Shown piece by piece: positions 19,035-28,320 of a stretch of DNA of 64,000 nucleotides. The translations under genes and the position numbers were made by a program. The notes beneath the pieces were generated by a model, which searched no databases, was not told the origin of the DNA, and worked only from the letters and a program-made list of their open reading frames with translations. Every line of letters starts with the position of its first letter. Within the stretch, counting starts at the first letter, position 1. Origin of the DNA: JAGXRK01 sp963714415 (lineage in GTDB: Bacteria > Bacteroidota > Ignavibacteria > Ignavibacteriales > Ignavibacteriaceae); the NCBI GenBank assembly GCA_963714415.1, contig CAVQOL010000003.1, forward strand, positions 434,001-498,000, read 5' to 3'.

Positions 19035-20285
19035 TTGAAACGTTTACTACTTACCATTTCGGTCGTGTTTATTGCTTATTCACTTCAGCTTTATGCAGGA
19101 GGGTTTCAGCAAAACCAACACGGCGCAAGAGCAAAAGCTATGGGCGGGGCATTTACAGCAGTAGCTAATGATCCTTCAGCTATTTATTGGAACGGCGCAG
19201 GTTTAACCCAGTTTTCTGGAACAAAACTTATGATTGGTACTCATATTTTAGCTCCAGCTTCAACATTTCGTGGTGTAGCACCTTCCACTGAATATTCATA
19301 TATGGAAAGTCAGATTTTTACACCGACTCATCTATTCATTTCTCATACTCTTGATAATGGATTGGCCTTTGGTCTTGGTTTTACTCAGCCATTCGGTTCA
19401 GGAACTAAGTGGGGTGAGGATTGGGTTGGTAGATATATTGCAACTCAGACAAAGCTGCAAACTTTCGTTCTCCTTCCAACAGTTGCTTATGAGTTTTATG
19501 ATGGATTTTCAGTTAGTGCAACCTTTGTTTACAGTTGGGCAAATGTATTGATTGAAAGAATGATTACGCAATATCCTTTTGAAGGCGATGCTAAAGTATC
19601 GCTCGAGGGTGATGCAAGCAGTGCTTTTGGGTATAATTTTGGTTTGATGGGAAAACCTACGGATTGGCTTACACTTGGTGTTTCATTCAGAAGTGAAGTA
19701 GAATATAACTTTGAAGGAACTGCAACAACAACTGGCTCAGATGTATTGGCTGCAAACTTTCCTCAAGGTGATATTGCTGCGACTCTTGTAACTCCGATGA
19801 ATATTACCGGTGGTATTGCTGTAGATCTTACAGATAGACTAAAAATTAGTATGGATTATCAATGGGTTGGCTGGTCAAGCTATGATGTATTAGCTGTAGA
19901 TTTTGCTGATGAACAATACGCTGATGTTTCCAGCCCTCGCGAGTATAAGGATAGTTATATTTTAAGATTTGGCGGTGAATATCGCTTTATTGATGAGTTT
20001 GCATTGTTAGCTGGTATTTATTATGATAAAATGCCGGTTGAAACCGAGCGATTAAATCCATCGTTACCTGATGCTGACAGAATAGCATACAATATTGGAT
20101 TTACTGCTAGATTATCCAATAGTTTTTCTGTTACGGGTGCGTTTATGTACCTTAGAGGCGAACAAACAACCGTAACCGATTCAAAAGAAAATTATTATCC
20201 TATTACGGGTACTTTTGTACCATTTAATGGTACTTATAATTCTAATGCCAAAATACTCTCATTGAGTTTACAATACGATTTTTAA
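19035..20285 (+). CDS. OmpP1/FadL/TodX family outer-membrane porin
   Basis: A 416-residue outer-membrane beta-barrel protein of the long-chain fatty acid/hydrophobic compound transporter family. The TTG start is well placed after AGGAGG. A signal peptide (LLLTISVVFIAYSLQLYAGG) precedes the family motif GARAKAMGGAFTAVANDPSA and IYWNGAGLTQF. The protein ends in a typical barrel C terminus, SLSLQYDF with terminal Phe. The next gene is a lipid-type SGNH hydrolase, so the pair may import and process hydrophobic substrates; this is inference. Confidence 0.9.
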   Translation: MKRLLLTISVVFIAYSLQLYAGGFQQNQHGARAKAMGGAFTAVANDPSAIYWNGAGLTQFSGTKLMIGTHILAPASTFRGVAPSTEYSYMESQIFTPTHLFISHTLDNGLAFGLGFTQPFGSGTKWGEDWVGRYIATQTKLQTFVLLPTVAYEFYDGFSVSATFVYSWANVLIERMITQYPFEGDAKVSLEGDASSAFGYNFGLMGKPTDWLTLGVSFRSEVEYNFEGTATTTGSDVLAANFPQGDIAATLVTPMNITGGIAVDLTDRLKISMDYQWVGWSSYDVLAVDFADEQYADVSSPREYKDSYILRFGGEYRFIDEFALLAGIYYDKMPVETERLNPSLPDADRIAYNIGFTARLSNSFSVTGAFMYLRGEQTTVTDSKENYYPITGTFVPFNGTYNSNAKILSLSLQYDF

Positions 20286-20302
20286 TAAGGAGATTTAATT
20301 AA

Positions 20303-21761
20303 ATGAAAAAGTTTTTATATCTGTTAGCTTTTGCAGTCCTTGCGATCGTATTTCTCAATGGCTGTGAAGATAGAAGTGATATTACTGGTGTTGAGCCAAT
20401 ATTAAATGGTAAAAGCGGTGATGCTGATTTAACGCGATTCGTTACAATTGGTAACAGCTTAACTGCTGGTTATCAATCAGCTGCGCTTTATGAAAGTGCT
20501 CAAATTTATAGTTTTGGCAATCTGATTGCAAAACAAGTCAATACTAAATTTGAAATGCCAATTTATTCAGATCCCGGATCCGGCGGAAGAATGGAAATTC
20601 AAGCATTAACTCTTACTGGAGCAGTTATAATTAATAATACAAATACTGGTGCTCCCACGAATTTATATTATCCGGCACCATATAATAATCTTGGTGTTCC
20701 CGGCGCTTTAACTTACGACGTTTTCTTTGCAACAAATTCTACAAATTGTGCATCTGCATTATTCGCAAATTCACCTAATCCGTTTCTTTGATCTAGTACT
20801 TAGGAATAGTGCTTTGGGCATCGGTACACAATTACAACAAGCATTAGCTCAACAACCTACTTTTGTTACGTTATGGACTGGAAATAACGACGTGCTTGGT
20901 TACGCAACTAGCGGCGGTGTTTCACCGGCGGCTCCAACTGATATCCCAACATTTACAAATCTTTTTGGAGGGATTTCTCAGCAGTTGGCAGGATCCGGAG
21001 CAGATGTTGTAGTTGCAAATATTCCTAATGTAAATGCAATTCCATTCTTAACTTATATAGGTCCTGTTGTATCCTCTTTAGTTCCCTGGTATCAGGTTGC
21101 TAAACAGAAGTGGAGTACCGAACGGATTAGTCTACCAGAAATCTGGTGAAACTGTTGGAACATGGTGTAGCTGACTCCTCATCTCTAAGAAATGGAACTG
21201 TTCTGATTTCATTAAGAGGTAGTACCTATGCTGCGTCTGATTGGTACATCCACAGGAATCTTATATAGAGGACTTCCTCAATTACCGGCAGGAATTGATA
21301 CTACACAGCCATTTGGTTTTCATCCTCAAAATCCGTGGCCGAATTCACTAATTCTTGATCCAACTGAAATAAACATAGCACAAACTGCTGTTACTGGTTA
21401 TAATGCAGTAATTCAGAACGTAGCCAATACATTTGGATTTGTTCTTGCTGATATGAATGCTTTATTTAATACTATTCGACAGGCAGATTTTACAGGTGGT
21501 TACAAAGTTGACGGAATGACTTTTAAAACAACTTATGTTACAGGTGGTCTGTTTAGCCTGGATGGTGTGCATCCAACCAGTCAAGGTCATGCAATTATAG
21601 CTAATGAATTTATTAAAGCTATAAATACTAATTTTAACGCTAACATTCCAAAAATAAATATTGCCACTATTCCTTCAAGTATCCAACTAGTAGGAAAGGT
21701 CAGTTATATTAACGGTTATCCGCAAATTGATCCAAAGGCATTTGATCATTTGCTCTATTAA
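20303..21761 (+). pseudogene. SGNH/GDSL hydrolase lipoprotein with four frame breaks
   Basis: Joined across four single-base shifts this region reads as a lipoprotein esterase of about 484 residues. The lipobox is in AIVFLNGCEDRSD. Block I is ATG-proximal FVTIGNSLTAGY, with Asn replacing the Asp of GDSL. Block III is LWTGNNDVLG, and block V is LDGVHPTSQGHAIIANEF with the catalytic Asp and His. The breaks lie near 20783-20789, 21101-21121, 21160-21164 and 21233-21238, and each is repaired by removing one base. Between breaks the protein is uninterrupted and family-like, so damage is either very recent or an artefact. It follows the FadL-type porin by 17 bases. Confidence 0.8.
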
Positions 21762-21783
21762 AACTTCGAATTATCTGCAAATT

Positions 21784-21812
21784 AAAGGGATGGTTAACCA
21801 TCCCTTTTTTTT
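21784..21812 (+). terminator. Rho-independent terminator after the SGNH hydrolase
   Basis: AAAGGGATGG (21784-21793) pairs perfectly with CCATCCCTTT (21798-21807) around the loop TTAA and is followed by more T residues. It closes the porin/hydrolase unit. Confidence 0.9.
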
Positions 21813-21863
21813 ATCCATTCTTTTTCTGATTTTTAACCTATAAATCTAAAAAAAAGGGCAATT

Positions 21864-22277
21864 ATGAATCCGTATCATTTTTATTTTATTATTTTGCTGA
21901 CAGGATTAGTTATCTTTTCTTCGTGTACACCTTCTGAAGAAACGACAAAACAGGAAGAAGTGTACATTTTTGATGAAGTGCCCGTAGAAAACACAATTAC
22001 TCCACCAACTACGGGTGAATATCCTACTTTAGAAGAATCTTATTATGTCGTACAAATAGGAGCCTTCACTACTAAGGATAGGGCAGAAAGTTTTGCAGAT
22101 ATGAGTCGAAAAAAACTTCTAAATGAAGTCAGTATTTCATACAGTGACAGAGTAAATTTATATGTTGTTCAGATCGTTCCATTTTATAAATCCCGGCAGG
22201 AAGCAGAAATTGTAAGAGATAATGTAAGGCAAATTCCTGATTTTAGTGATGCATGGATAATTACTATAAATAAATAA
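21864..22277 (+). CDS. SPOR domain lipoprotein
   Basis: A 137-residue lipoprotein with the lipobox VIFSSC (Cys21). The C-terminal 70 residues form a SPOR domain (YYVVQIGAFTTKDRAESFADMSRKK and VVQIVPFYKSRQEAE), which in characterised proteins binds denuded peptidoglycan glycan strands at division sites. The region between lipid anchor and SPOR is short and acidic. An AAGGG ribosome-binding site precedes the ATG. It is flanked by a terminator upstream and ssb downstream and appears monocistronic. Confidence 0.88.
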   Translation: MNPYHFYFIILLTGLVIFSSCTPSEETTKQEEVYIFDEVPVENTITPPTTGEYPTLEESYYVVQIGAFTTKDRAESFADMSRKKLLNEVSISYSDRVNLYVVQIVPFYKSRQEAEIVRDNVRQIPDFSDAWIITINK

Positions 22278-22351
22278 GGATATTAATGCTTTTCTTATTA
22301 TTTATTTTATTAAATTATTTCTAAACTCAATAACAAAAATTGGAGGCTGCT

Positions 22352-22777
22352 ATGGCTTTTTCGTTAAATAGAATAATGTTGATTGGTAATCTGGGCAGAG
22401 ATGCCGAAACTAGGTTTACTGCAGATAATAATCTTGCAATAACTAACTTTTCACTTGCTACAACATACGGCTATAAAGGAAAAAGCGGTGATTGGGTAAA
22501 TGAAACTACGTGGCATAGAATCACCGGTTTTAATCTTTCAGATTTTATGAAAGATAATCTTAAAAAAGGAAAAAAGTTTTATGTTGAAGGAAGATTGACT
22601 ACACGTGAATACACTGATAAAGAAGGAGTGAAAAGATATTCAACAGATGTTATTGCTGAAAAAATTATCCCATTGGAAACCTCAGGTGGCGGTGCAAAAG
22701 ACGAAGAGACTTCTAACGGCTCAACAGAATCTGCTGCAGCTCCTGATGTTCAGGATAATAACGATTTACCATTTTAA
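22352..22777 (+). CDS. ssb: Single-stranded DNA-binding protein
   Basis: A 141-residue SSB with an N-terminal OB fold (SLNRIMLIGNLGRDAETRFT, NFSLATTYGYKG, WHRITGF) and a disordered Gly/Ser/Ala-rich linker. It ends in the acidic protein-interaction tip NNDLPF. The ATG at 22352 is chosen because the GGAGG ribosome-binding site lies just before it; an in-frame TTG at 22340 overlaps that site and is unlikely to be used. Confidence 0.95.
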   Translation: MAFSLNRIMLIGNLGRDAETRFTADNNLAITNFSLATTYGYKGKSGDWVNETTWHRITGFNLSDFMKDNLKKGKKFYVEGRLTTREYTDKEGVKRYSTDVIAEKIIPLETSGGGAKDEETSNGSTESAAAPDVQDNNDLPF

Positions 22778-22813
22778 TTAGATTTGTATAATAGCGCGGG
22801 AATATTTTAGTAT

Positions 22814-24091
22814 TTGGATATTGATTGGTCAGTAAAACTTGTAATTCTTGCTGTTCTTTTATTAGCATCAGCCTTTTTCTCAGGCTCTGAAGTTGCTCTG
22901 TTTTCACTAGATAAAAAGAAAATTGAAAGTCACTTCAAAGCTAATAGAATAATAAGCAGGTATCTGTTAAGTTTAATTAATTTCCCGCGCCGACTTCTTG
23001 TAACAATTCTGATCGGCAATACTTCAGTAAATGTTGGCGCTTCAATAGTGGCGGTTTTTCTTGCATTTGATGCAGCTGATTATTTCTCAATTGCGACAGA
23101 AATTGCACTTACAATTCAAATAATTCTCCTTACAATATTAGTTCTAATTTTTGGTGAGCTTTTTCCTAAAGTTGCAGCAACAAAAAATCCTTATCTTTTC
23201 AGCAGAGTGATAGCTGTACCTATGTATTATTTCAACATTGTTATTTATCCAATTGCTGAATTCATTACAGAAGTTATAAAACTTTCAATTTCCAGGTTGA
23301 AGATTGACAAATCTAAATCTGCAATATCCAGAGATGAAATTCCTCATCTTACTTCTATAAGTCATAAAAAAGGGGCAATTGAAGAGGATGAACACAATCT
23401 TATAAGCAGTCTTGTTAGTTTCGGTTCTGTGACTGTTGAAGAAATAATGACTCCGCGTGTAGATATAATAGCTGTTGCCACGGATGTTAAGTATGATGAA
23501 CTTCTCGAAATTATTACACAGTCCGGTCATAGCAGAATTCCTCTTTATAAAGATGATCTTGATGAGATATTCGGAATTATTTTTGCTAAGGATCTTTTAC
23601 CGTATTCAAGAAATCCTGAATTAAGAACACATCTTTCATTAAAGAAAATATCACGAAAAGTCTTATTCGTTCCTGAAGCAAAACTAATCAGCGAACTATT
23701 GAAAGAATTCCAGGAAAAGAAAATGCATCTTGCAATAGTTGTTGATGAGTACGGCGGCACATCTGGCTTGGTGACACTCGAAGATATTGTTGAAGAAGTT
23801 GTGGGTGAAATATGGGATGAATATGATAAAGAGGAAAATCCGATAACTTCGCTTGAAGAAAATATGTGGTTGGCTTTAGGAAAAATTTCAATTGATGAAA
23901 TAAATGAAAGTTTAGGAACTGAAATTGGAAATGAGGATGAAGAATTTGATACCCTCGGAGGTTTTGTTCTAAATCATGCGGGAAGCATTCCTCAGGAAAG
24001 TTTTAACTTTACATTTAAGGGATTTCGTTACACAGTAAAAGAAATTCAGAAGAAGAGAATTAAAAAAGTATTGATTGAAAAAGTAAAATAG
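22814..24091 (+). CDS. CNNM/CorC-type CBS domain membrane protein (hemolysin family)
   Basis: A 425-residue protein starting at TTG. The N-terminal DUF21/CNNM membrane domain (about 1-190) has SAFFSGSEVALFSLDKKKI. A CBS pair (about 205-330, VEEIMTPRVDIIAV and MHLAIVVDEYGGTSGLVTLEDIVEEVVGEI) and a C-terminal CorC_HlyC domain (FDTLGGFVLNHAGSIP) follow. Family members have been linked to Mg2+ or Co2+ efflux; the hemolysin label is historical. It precedes a small single-pass protein and an MlaD-like gene. Confidence 0.9.
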   Translation: MDIDWSVKLVILAVLLLASAFFSGSEVALFSLDKKKIESHFKANRIISRYLLSLINFPRRLLVTILIGNTSVNVGASIVAVFLAFDAADYFSIATEIALTIQIILLTILVLIFGELFPKVAATKNPYLFSRVIAVPMYYFNIVIYPIAEFITEVIKLSISRLKIDKSKSAISRDEIPHLTSISHKKGAIEEDEHNLISSLVSFGSVTVEEIMTPRVDIIAVATDVKYDELLEIITQSGHSRIPLYKDDLDEIFGIIFAKDLLPYSRNPELRTHLSLKKISRKVLFVPEAKLISELLKEFQEKKMHLAIVVDEYGGTSGLVTLEDIVEEVVGEIWDEYDKEENPITSLEENMWLALGKISIDEINESLGTEIGNEDEEFDTLGGFVLNHAGSIPQESFNFTFKGFRYTVKEIQKKRIKKVLIEKVK

Positions 24092-24100
24092 AATTCAACC

Positions 24101-24460
24101 ATGAAAAAAGGCTGCTTCGTTAAATCGATAATAATATTAACTATTTTTGTAGCAGCAATTGCTTATATAGTTCAATACAAGCTAGATGAATGGGTTATTA
24201 AACCGGCAAAAAAAATGTTTATGCCTGTAGTTGAGAAAAGCTTTAAGGAAGAACTATCTTTTATTCAAGATTCGCCCGAGAAAGATTCTTTATTGAACTC
24301 TCTAAGTTTATATATAGAAGATCTTGATATTCTAAATGAATCTGATTCTGCACAAAAAATATTCTGGAATCAGTTTAAACAAATTACCTTTGACAGTATC
24401 ATTACAAAATCTGAACTTGAAGAGATAAAAAAAATATTAGAGACAGAAAATGAAAAATGA
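24101..24460 (+). CDS. Uncharacterised single-pass membrane protein
   Basis: A 119-residue protein I do not recognise. It has one N-terminal membrane segment (SIIILTIFVAAIAYIVQ) and then a Lys/Glu-rich, probably helical domain rich in Asp and Ser (FIQDSPEKDSLLNSLSLYI). Its end overlaps the MlaD-like gene by 11 bases, so co-translation is likely and a role with that protein at the inner membrane is possible. No function is assigned. Confidence 0.7.
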   Translation: MKKGCFVKSIIILTIFVAAIAYIVQYKLDEWVIKPAKKMFMPVVEKSFKEELSFIQDSPEKDSLLNSLSLYIEDLDILNESDSAQKIFWNQFKQITFDSIITKSELEEIKKILETENEK

Positions 24461-25358
24461 AAGAAAAACTGAAATAAGAGTCGGACTTACAGTAATAGTC
24501 GGATTGATAGTATTATTATGGATTCTTGGTTGGGCTAAAAATTTCACAATTCATTCAAATGAACAAAATATTTCCGTAAAGTTCGATAATGTTGCTGGAC
24601 TTGAAATAGGCGACATTGTAACCGTTAACGGAGTGAGAAAAGGTTTTGTTAAAGATATGAAAGTTGAAAGCAATAATGTTTTAGTTACTCTTTCAATTGA
24701 TAGTGATGTTGATTTGCGAAGCGATGCCAGATTCACTTTGAATATGCTTGACCTGATGGGTGGAAAAAGAGTTGAGATCTTTCCGGGAAGTTCAGGTGAG
24801 AAATTAAATAGTAATGAAATTTACTCTGGTGATTTTCTATCTGATATTCCGTCTGTAATGGCTGTATTCGGTTCGGTTCAGGATGATCTTGTAACTTTAC
24901 TTAAAGATATTAAAATCACTCTATCCTCAATGAATGTATATCTTACTGATAAAAAAATGGAATCTGATATTAAAACTTCGCTTTCTAATCTTACAGAAGT
25001 CAGCAGAAAATTAAATCTTATGATTGATGAAAACAGGGAAGGCATTAAAACTCTGACAAGCAATACTGTTGAATTAACAGATGAAGCCAAAGAGTTTATT
25101 AAAACAAATAAAGATACAATGGGTGAATCAGTTAAAAAGATTAAAGATGTATTGGATAAAACTGATGACTTGCTTTTGAAAATAAACAAACTCACAGATG
25201 AAACAATTGAGCAGGAAAATGCTTTAGGTAAAATATTATATGATGAAAAAATGATAAATGATATTAAATCTGCTTTAGATCAGTTAAATAATCTTACAAA
25301 AATTCTTGTTGATCAATTACAGGGTGATGGAATTAAAGTCGATGCAAACATATTCTAA
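24450..25358 (+). CDS. MlaD/MCE domain lipid-transport protein
   Basis: A 302-residue protein with an N-terminal membrane anchor (RVGLTVIVGLIVLLWILGW) and an MCE domain at about 38-115 (ISVKFDNVAGLEIGDIVTVNGVRKG, VTLSIDSDVDLRSDA, LMGGKRVEIFPG). A long helical, coiled-coil-like C-terminal region follows. MCE proteins bridge the envelope for phospholipid or hydrophobic substrate transfer with an MlaE-type permease and an ATPase. Neither partner is in the window. Its 3' end overlaps the start of the gamma-glutamyltransferase gene. Confidence 0.87.
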   Translation: MKNERKTEIRVGLTVIVGLIVLLWILGWAKNFTIHSNEQNISVKFDNVAGLEIGDIVTVNGVRKGFVKDMKVESNNVLVTLSIDSDVDLRSDARFTLNMLDLMGGKRVEIFPGSSGEKLNSNEIYSGDFLSDIPSVMAVFGSVQDDLVTLLKDIKITLSSMNVYLTDKKMESDIKTSLSNLTEVSRKLNLMIDENREGIKTLTSNTVELTDEAKEFIKTNKDTMGESVKKIKDVLDKTDDLLLKINKLTDETIEQENALGKILYDEKMINDIKSALDQLNNLTKILVDQLQGDGIKVDANIF

Positions 25359-27036
25359 AATATTTTTATTAATTATATTCTTTTCATTCTCAATAATTAT
25401 TGAGGCTCAAGTTCCTGGACCAATTGCAGGCAAAAACGGAATGGTGGTTTCTGCAAGCGAATTGGCTTCCAAAGTAGGAATTGAAGTATTGAAAAAAGGC
25501 GGTAACGCAGTTGATGCTTCTGTAGCGGTTGGATTTGCCTTAGCAGTTACTCATCCGTCTGCAGGTAATATTGGCGGCGGCGGTTTTATGGTTCTAAGAT
25601 TGAATGATGGAACTTCCACCACGATTGACTATAGAGAAAAAGCACCGGGTTCCGCTCATCCTGATTTATATCTTGATAAAAATAAAGTCCCAATTCCAAA
25701 TATGAGTGAAACAGGGACAACATCATCAGGAGTGCCCGGCAGTGTTGCAGGACTAATCTATGTTCTTGAAAAATATGGAACAATAAAGCTTGAGGATGTG
25801 ATTCAACCTGCAATTGATTTGGCTTTGAATGGCTTTGAACTTGAGTACAGAATAGCGAACTCGTTTAAGGCCAATTTAAAAGAATTCAGCGAATATGAAT
25901 CTTCCATAAAAATATTTTCTAAAAATGGTGAACCTTATCAGGCAGGCGATATTTTCATTCAAAAAGATTTAGCTAAGACTCTGCTAAAAATTAAAAAGTA
26001 TGGAACTGATGGATTTTATAAAGGTGAAGTAGCAGATCTATTAGTAAAACAAGTCTCAGAACTTGGCGGATGGATAACACTTGAAGATTTAGCAAATTAT
26101 AAACCTGTTGAAAGAAAGCCTGTAATTCGGAACTTATCGTGATTGTGAAATTATTTCAATGGGTCCTCCAAGTGCAGGTGGAATTGTGCTTGTTCAAATA
26201 TTAAACATTCTAGAAAATTATGAATTCAACAGAAGCGATTGGGGCAGCAGTGGATATATTCATAAACTTGTTGAAGCCATGAAATATGCTTATGCTGATC
26301 GTTCATTGCATATTGGTGATCCTGATTTCTATGATGTTCCTCAAGATGCTTTAATCTCTAAAGAGTATGCAAAAGAAATATTTGCCAGAATTACTGAGGT
26401 TGCAACTCCATCAGAATTGATTGCACCAACGGAATATTTTCTTTAAATGAAAGTGAAGAAACAACACACTATTCAGTTGTAGATAAATTTGGTAATGCTG
26501 TCAGTACAACAACAACTATAAATTCAGGTTACGGATCAAAAGTAGTTGTTGAAGGCGCGGGATTTTTATTAAACAATGAAATGGATGATTTCAGCATTCA
26601 GCCCGGAGTTCCAAATCAATTTGGATTGACAGGTGCCGAAGCTAACAAAATTGAACCGAACAAACGGATGGTCAGTTCAATGACTCCAACTATTGTCTTA
26701 AAAAATGATAAGCCTTATTTAATAATTGGTTCTCCCGGCGGTTCAACTATTATGACTGTTGTATTACAAGTTTTGTTAAATGTAATCGAATTCAATATGA
26801 ATGTTCAATCTGCAAATGACAAACCAAGGATTCATCATCAATGGTTACCTGATTCAGTTTATTATGAACCATTCGGATTAGCTGAAGATGTAAAAGTAAA
26901 TTTAGTTGAACGTGGGCATAAAATAGGTTCTGAAAGAATTCTTGGAAGGATAGATGCGATCCTGATTGATCAAGAAAATGGAATTTATTATGGTGCTACC
27001 GACTCTCGTGGTTATGGTGCTGCTGCAGGATATTAA
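25342..27036 (+). pseudogene. ggt: Gamma-glutamyltransferase with two frame breaks
   Basis: Joined frames give about 564 residues, the normal size of the self-cleaving periplasmic enzyme that hydrolyses or transfers the gamma-glutamyl group of glutathione. A signal peptide (SKIFLLIIFFSFSIIIEAQ) begins at ATG 25342, followed by GKNGMVVSASELASKVG and GGNAVDASVAVGFALAVTHP. One extra base near 26131-26132 and one missing T in the run 26437-26440 break the frame. The autocleavage Thr lies in TTHYSVVDKFGNAV, just after the second break, and the oxyanion motif is GSPGGSTI. As written, the catalytic small subunit could not be made from the start codon. Confidence 0.85.
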
Positions 27037-27054
27037 CGTAAGGGTAAATTATAA

Positions 27055-27432
27055 ATGATATTAGGAATTGGAATAGACATAATTGAAATAGACAGGATTA
27101 AGAAAAGCGTTGATAAATTTGGTGATCACTTTCTTAGTAAAATCTATACTCCAAATGAACTGGAATATTGTCTTAATAAACATAATAAATATCAGCATCT
27201 TGCTGCCCGGTTTGCTGCCAAAGAAGCTATTTATAAAGCACTCTCATCGGAATGGGGGAGGGAAATCAGCTGGCAGGATATTGATATTATGAATGAACCA
27301 AATGGGCTTCCTATTGCCAAATTTTCCGGTAAACTTGAAGAGTTTATCAATAAAGATAAAGATATTAAAATATCTATGAGTCATTCAGATAATTATGTTA
27401 CTTGTGTGGCGATTGTTTATAAAATGAAGTAG
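27055..27432 (+). CDS. acpS: Holo-[acyl-carrier-protein] synthase
   Basis: A 125-residue AcpS-type phosphopantetheinyl transferase that converts apo-ACP to holo-ACP using CoA. The N-terminal GIGIDIIEIDRI has the Mg2+-binding Asp, and RFAAKEAIYKAL has the catalytic Glu and Lys. ISMSHSDNYVTCVAI is the usual C-terminal strand motif. Length is typical. It starts 18 bases after the gamma-glutamyltransferase frame. Confidence 0.94.
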   Translation: MILGIGIDIIEIDRIKKSVDKFGDHFLSKIYTPNELEYCLNKHNKYQHLAARFAAKEAIYKALSSEWGREISWQDIDIMNEPNGLPIAKFSGKLEEFINKDKDIKISMSHSDNYVTCVAIVYKMK

Positions 27433-27487
27433 TTGCAAAATCTCTTACCCCCCAAATATCGCTTTGTAAAATAGTTTCCTTCTTTGT

Positions 27488-27514
27488 AGTTTTACTTAAC
27501 TTTTTTGTAAAACT
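27488..27514 (+). repeat. Inverted repeat just before a small membrane protein gene
   Basis: AGTTTTAC (27488-27495) and GTAAAACT (27507-27514) can pair around an 11-base loop containing a T-rich stretch. The second arm ends one base before the ATG at 27516. It could act as a weak terminator for acpS or hide the start, but AT-rich chance pairing is possible. Confidence 0.3.
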
Positions 27515-27515
27515 T

Positions 27516-27713
27516 ATGATTCCTGATTGGTACAAATATTATAATTACGGTTCCATTATTGTTATTGCAGTTTTATTACTGGTTATGTTAACTAATATGG
27601 TCCCAAAAGATTCTTTTTTTGGAATATTGATTTTTTCAATTGCATTATTAGTTCTACGCGTTGTATTCAGAATTTATTTTCTAATTAAATATAAAAAAGT
27701 TAAGGAGGAGTAA
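27516..27713 (+). CDS. Small two-helix membrane protein, uncharacterised
   Basis: A 65-residue protein with two hydrophobic helices (IIVIAVLLLVMLTNM and FGILIFSIALLVLRVVFRI) and a basic C terminus (KYKKVKEE). I do not recognise a family. There is no good ribosome-binding site; an inverted repeat lies just before the ATG. The last codons overlap the strong AAGGAGGAG sequence that appears to serve the next gene, supporting its being transcribed with the HNH gene. Confidence 0.6.
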   Translation: MIPDWYKYYNYGSIIVIAVLLLVMLTNMVPKDSFFGILIFSIALLVLRVVFRIYFLIKYKKVKEE

Positions 27714-27761
27714 GTCTTCGAACGATCTCATTCCTACAATGGTAAATTAAACGCTAAAGTT

Positions 27762-28250
27762 TTGGTATTAAATCAGAGCTATGAACCACTTTCTGTCTGC
27801 AATATTAAAAAGGCTTTTATTTTACTTTACCTTGGTAAAGCAGAACTAATCATTATTGATGATAGAAAATCAATCCGCACCATCAGAAAAAATTATCCAT
27901 GGCCGAGTGTTATCAGAATTGCAAAGTATGTTAATGTTCCGTACAAAAAGGTTGTTCTTACCAGAAGAAACATTTTACGAAGAGATGTTTATAAATGTGC
28001 TTACTGCGGCAGAGGAGATCTTCCATTGACTGTTGATCATATCCTTCCCAAAGCCAGAGGCGGTGATGATGCCTGGGAAAATTTGATAAGCGCTTGCACT
28101 AATTGTAACAATAAAAAAGGTGATCGTACTCCGGAAGAAGCAAGAATGCCTTTGCTTTATCGTCCATTTAAACCAAATCACGTAATGTTTATTAAAAATG
28201 TGGTTGGTAAACTGGATGATAAATGGAAACCTTATCTCTATCTATCCTGA
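27762..28250 (+). CDS. HNH endonuclease family protein
   Basis: About 162 residues from TTG 27762. The C-terminal HNH zinc-finger nuclease fold has CAYCG, LTVDHILPKARGG and ENLISACTNCNNKKG. The N-terminal VLNQSYEPLSVCNIKKAFILLYLGKA is the conserved region of a widespread small HNH family with unknown physiological role. The frame is open upstream to the TAA at 27711. A strong AAGGAGGAG at 27702-27710 sits at ideal distance from codon 27714, which is GTC, not a standard start. The true start may therefore lie at 27714 with an altered codon, or at TTG 27762. Confidence 0.82.
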   Translation: MVLNQSYEPLSVCNIKKAFILLYLGKAELIIIDDRKSIRTIRKNYPWPSVIRIAKYVNVPYKKVVLTRRNILRRDVYKCAYCGRGDLPLTVDHILPKARGGDDAWENLISACTNCNNKKGDRTPEEARMPLLYRPFKPNHVMFIKNVVGKLDDKWKPYLYLS

Positions 28251-28320
28251 TGTCTGACTGAGATTATTACTTTCATTATTATTATCTTTCGTCATTATTT
28301 TCTAATATTAATTAAAGTTT

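Noticed and set aside
20303..27036. Programmed frameshifting or phase variation to explain the broken genes
   Set aside because: The breaks are not at slippery heptamers or long repeats, occur at different places in unrelated genes, and several fall in one gene, which does not fit programmed slippage.
27762..28250. HNH protein as part of a restriction, toxin or homing system
   Set aside because: It has no methyltransferase, specificity or immunity partner and matches a widespread small housekeeping-like HNH family.
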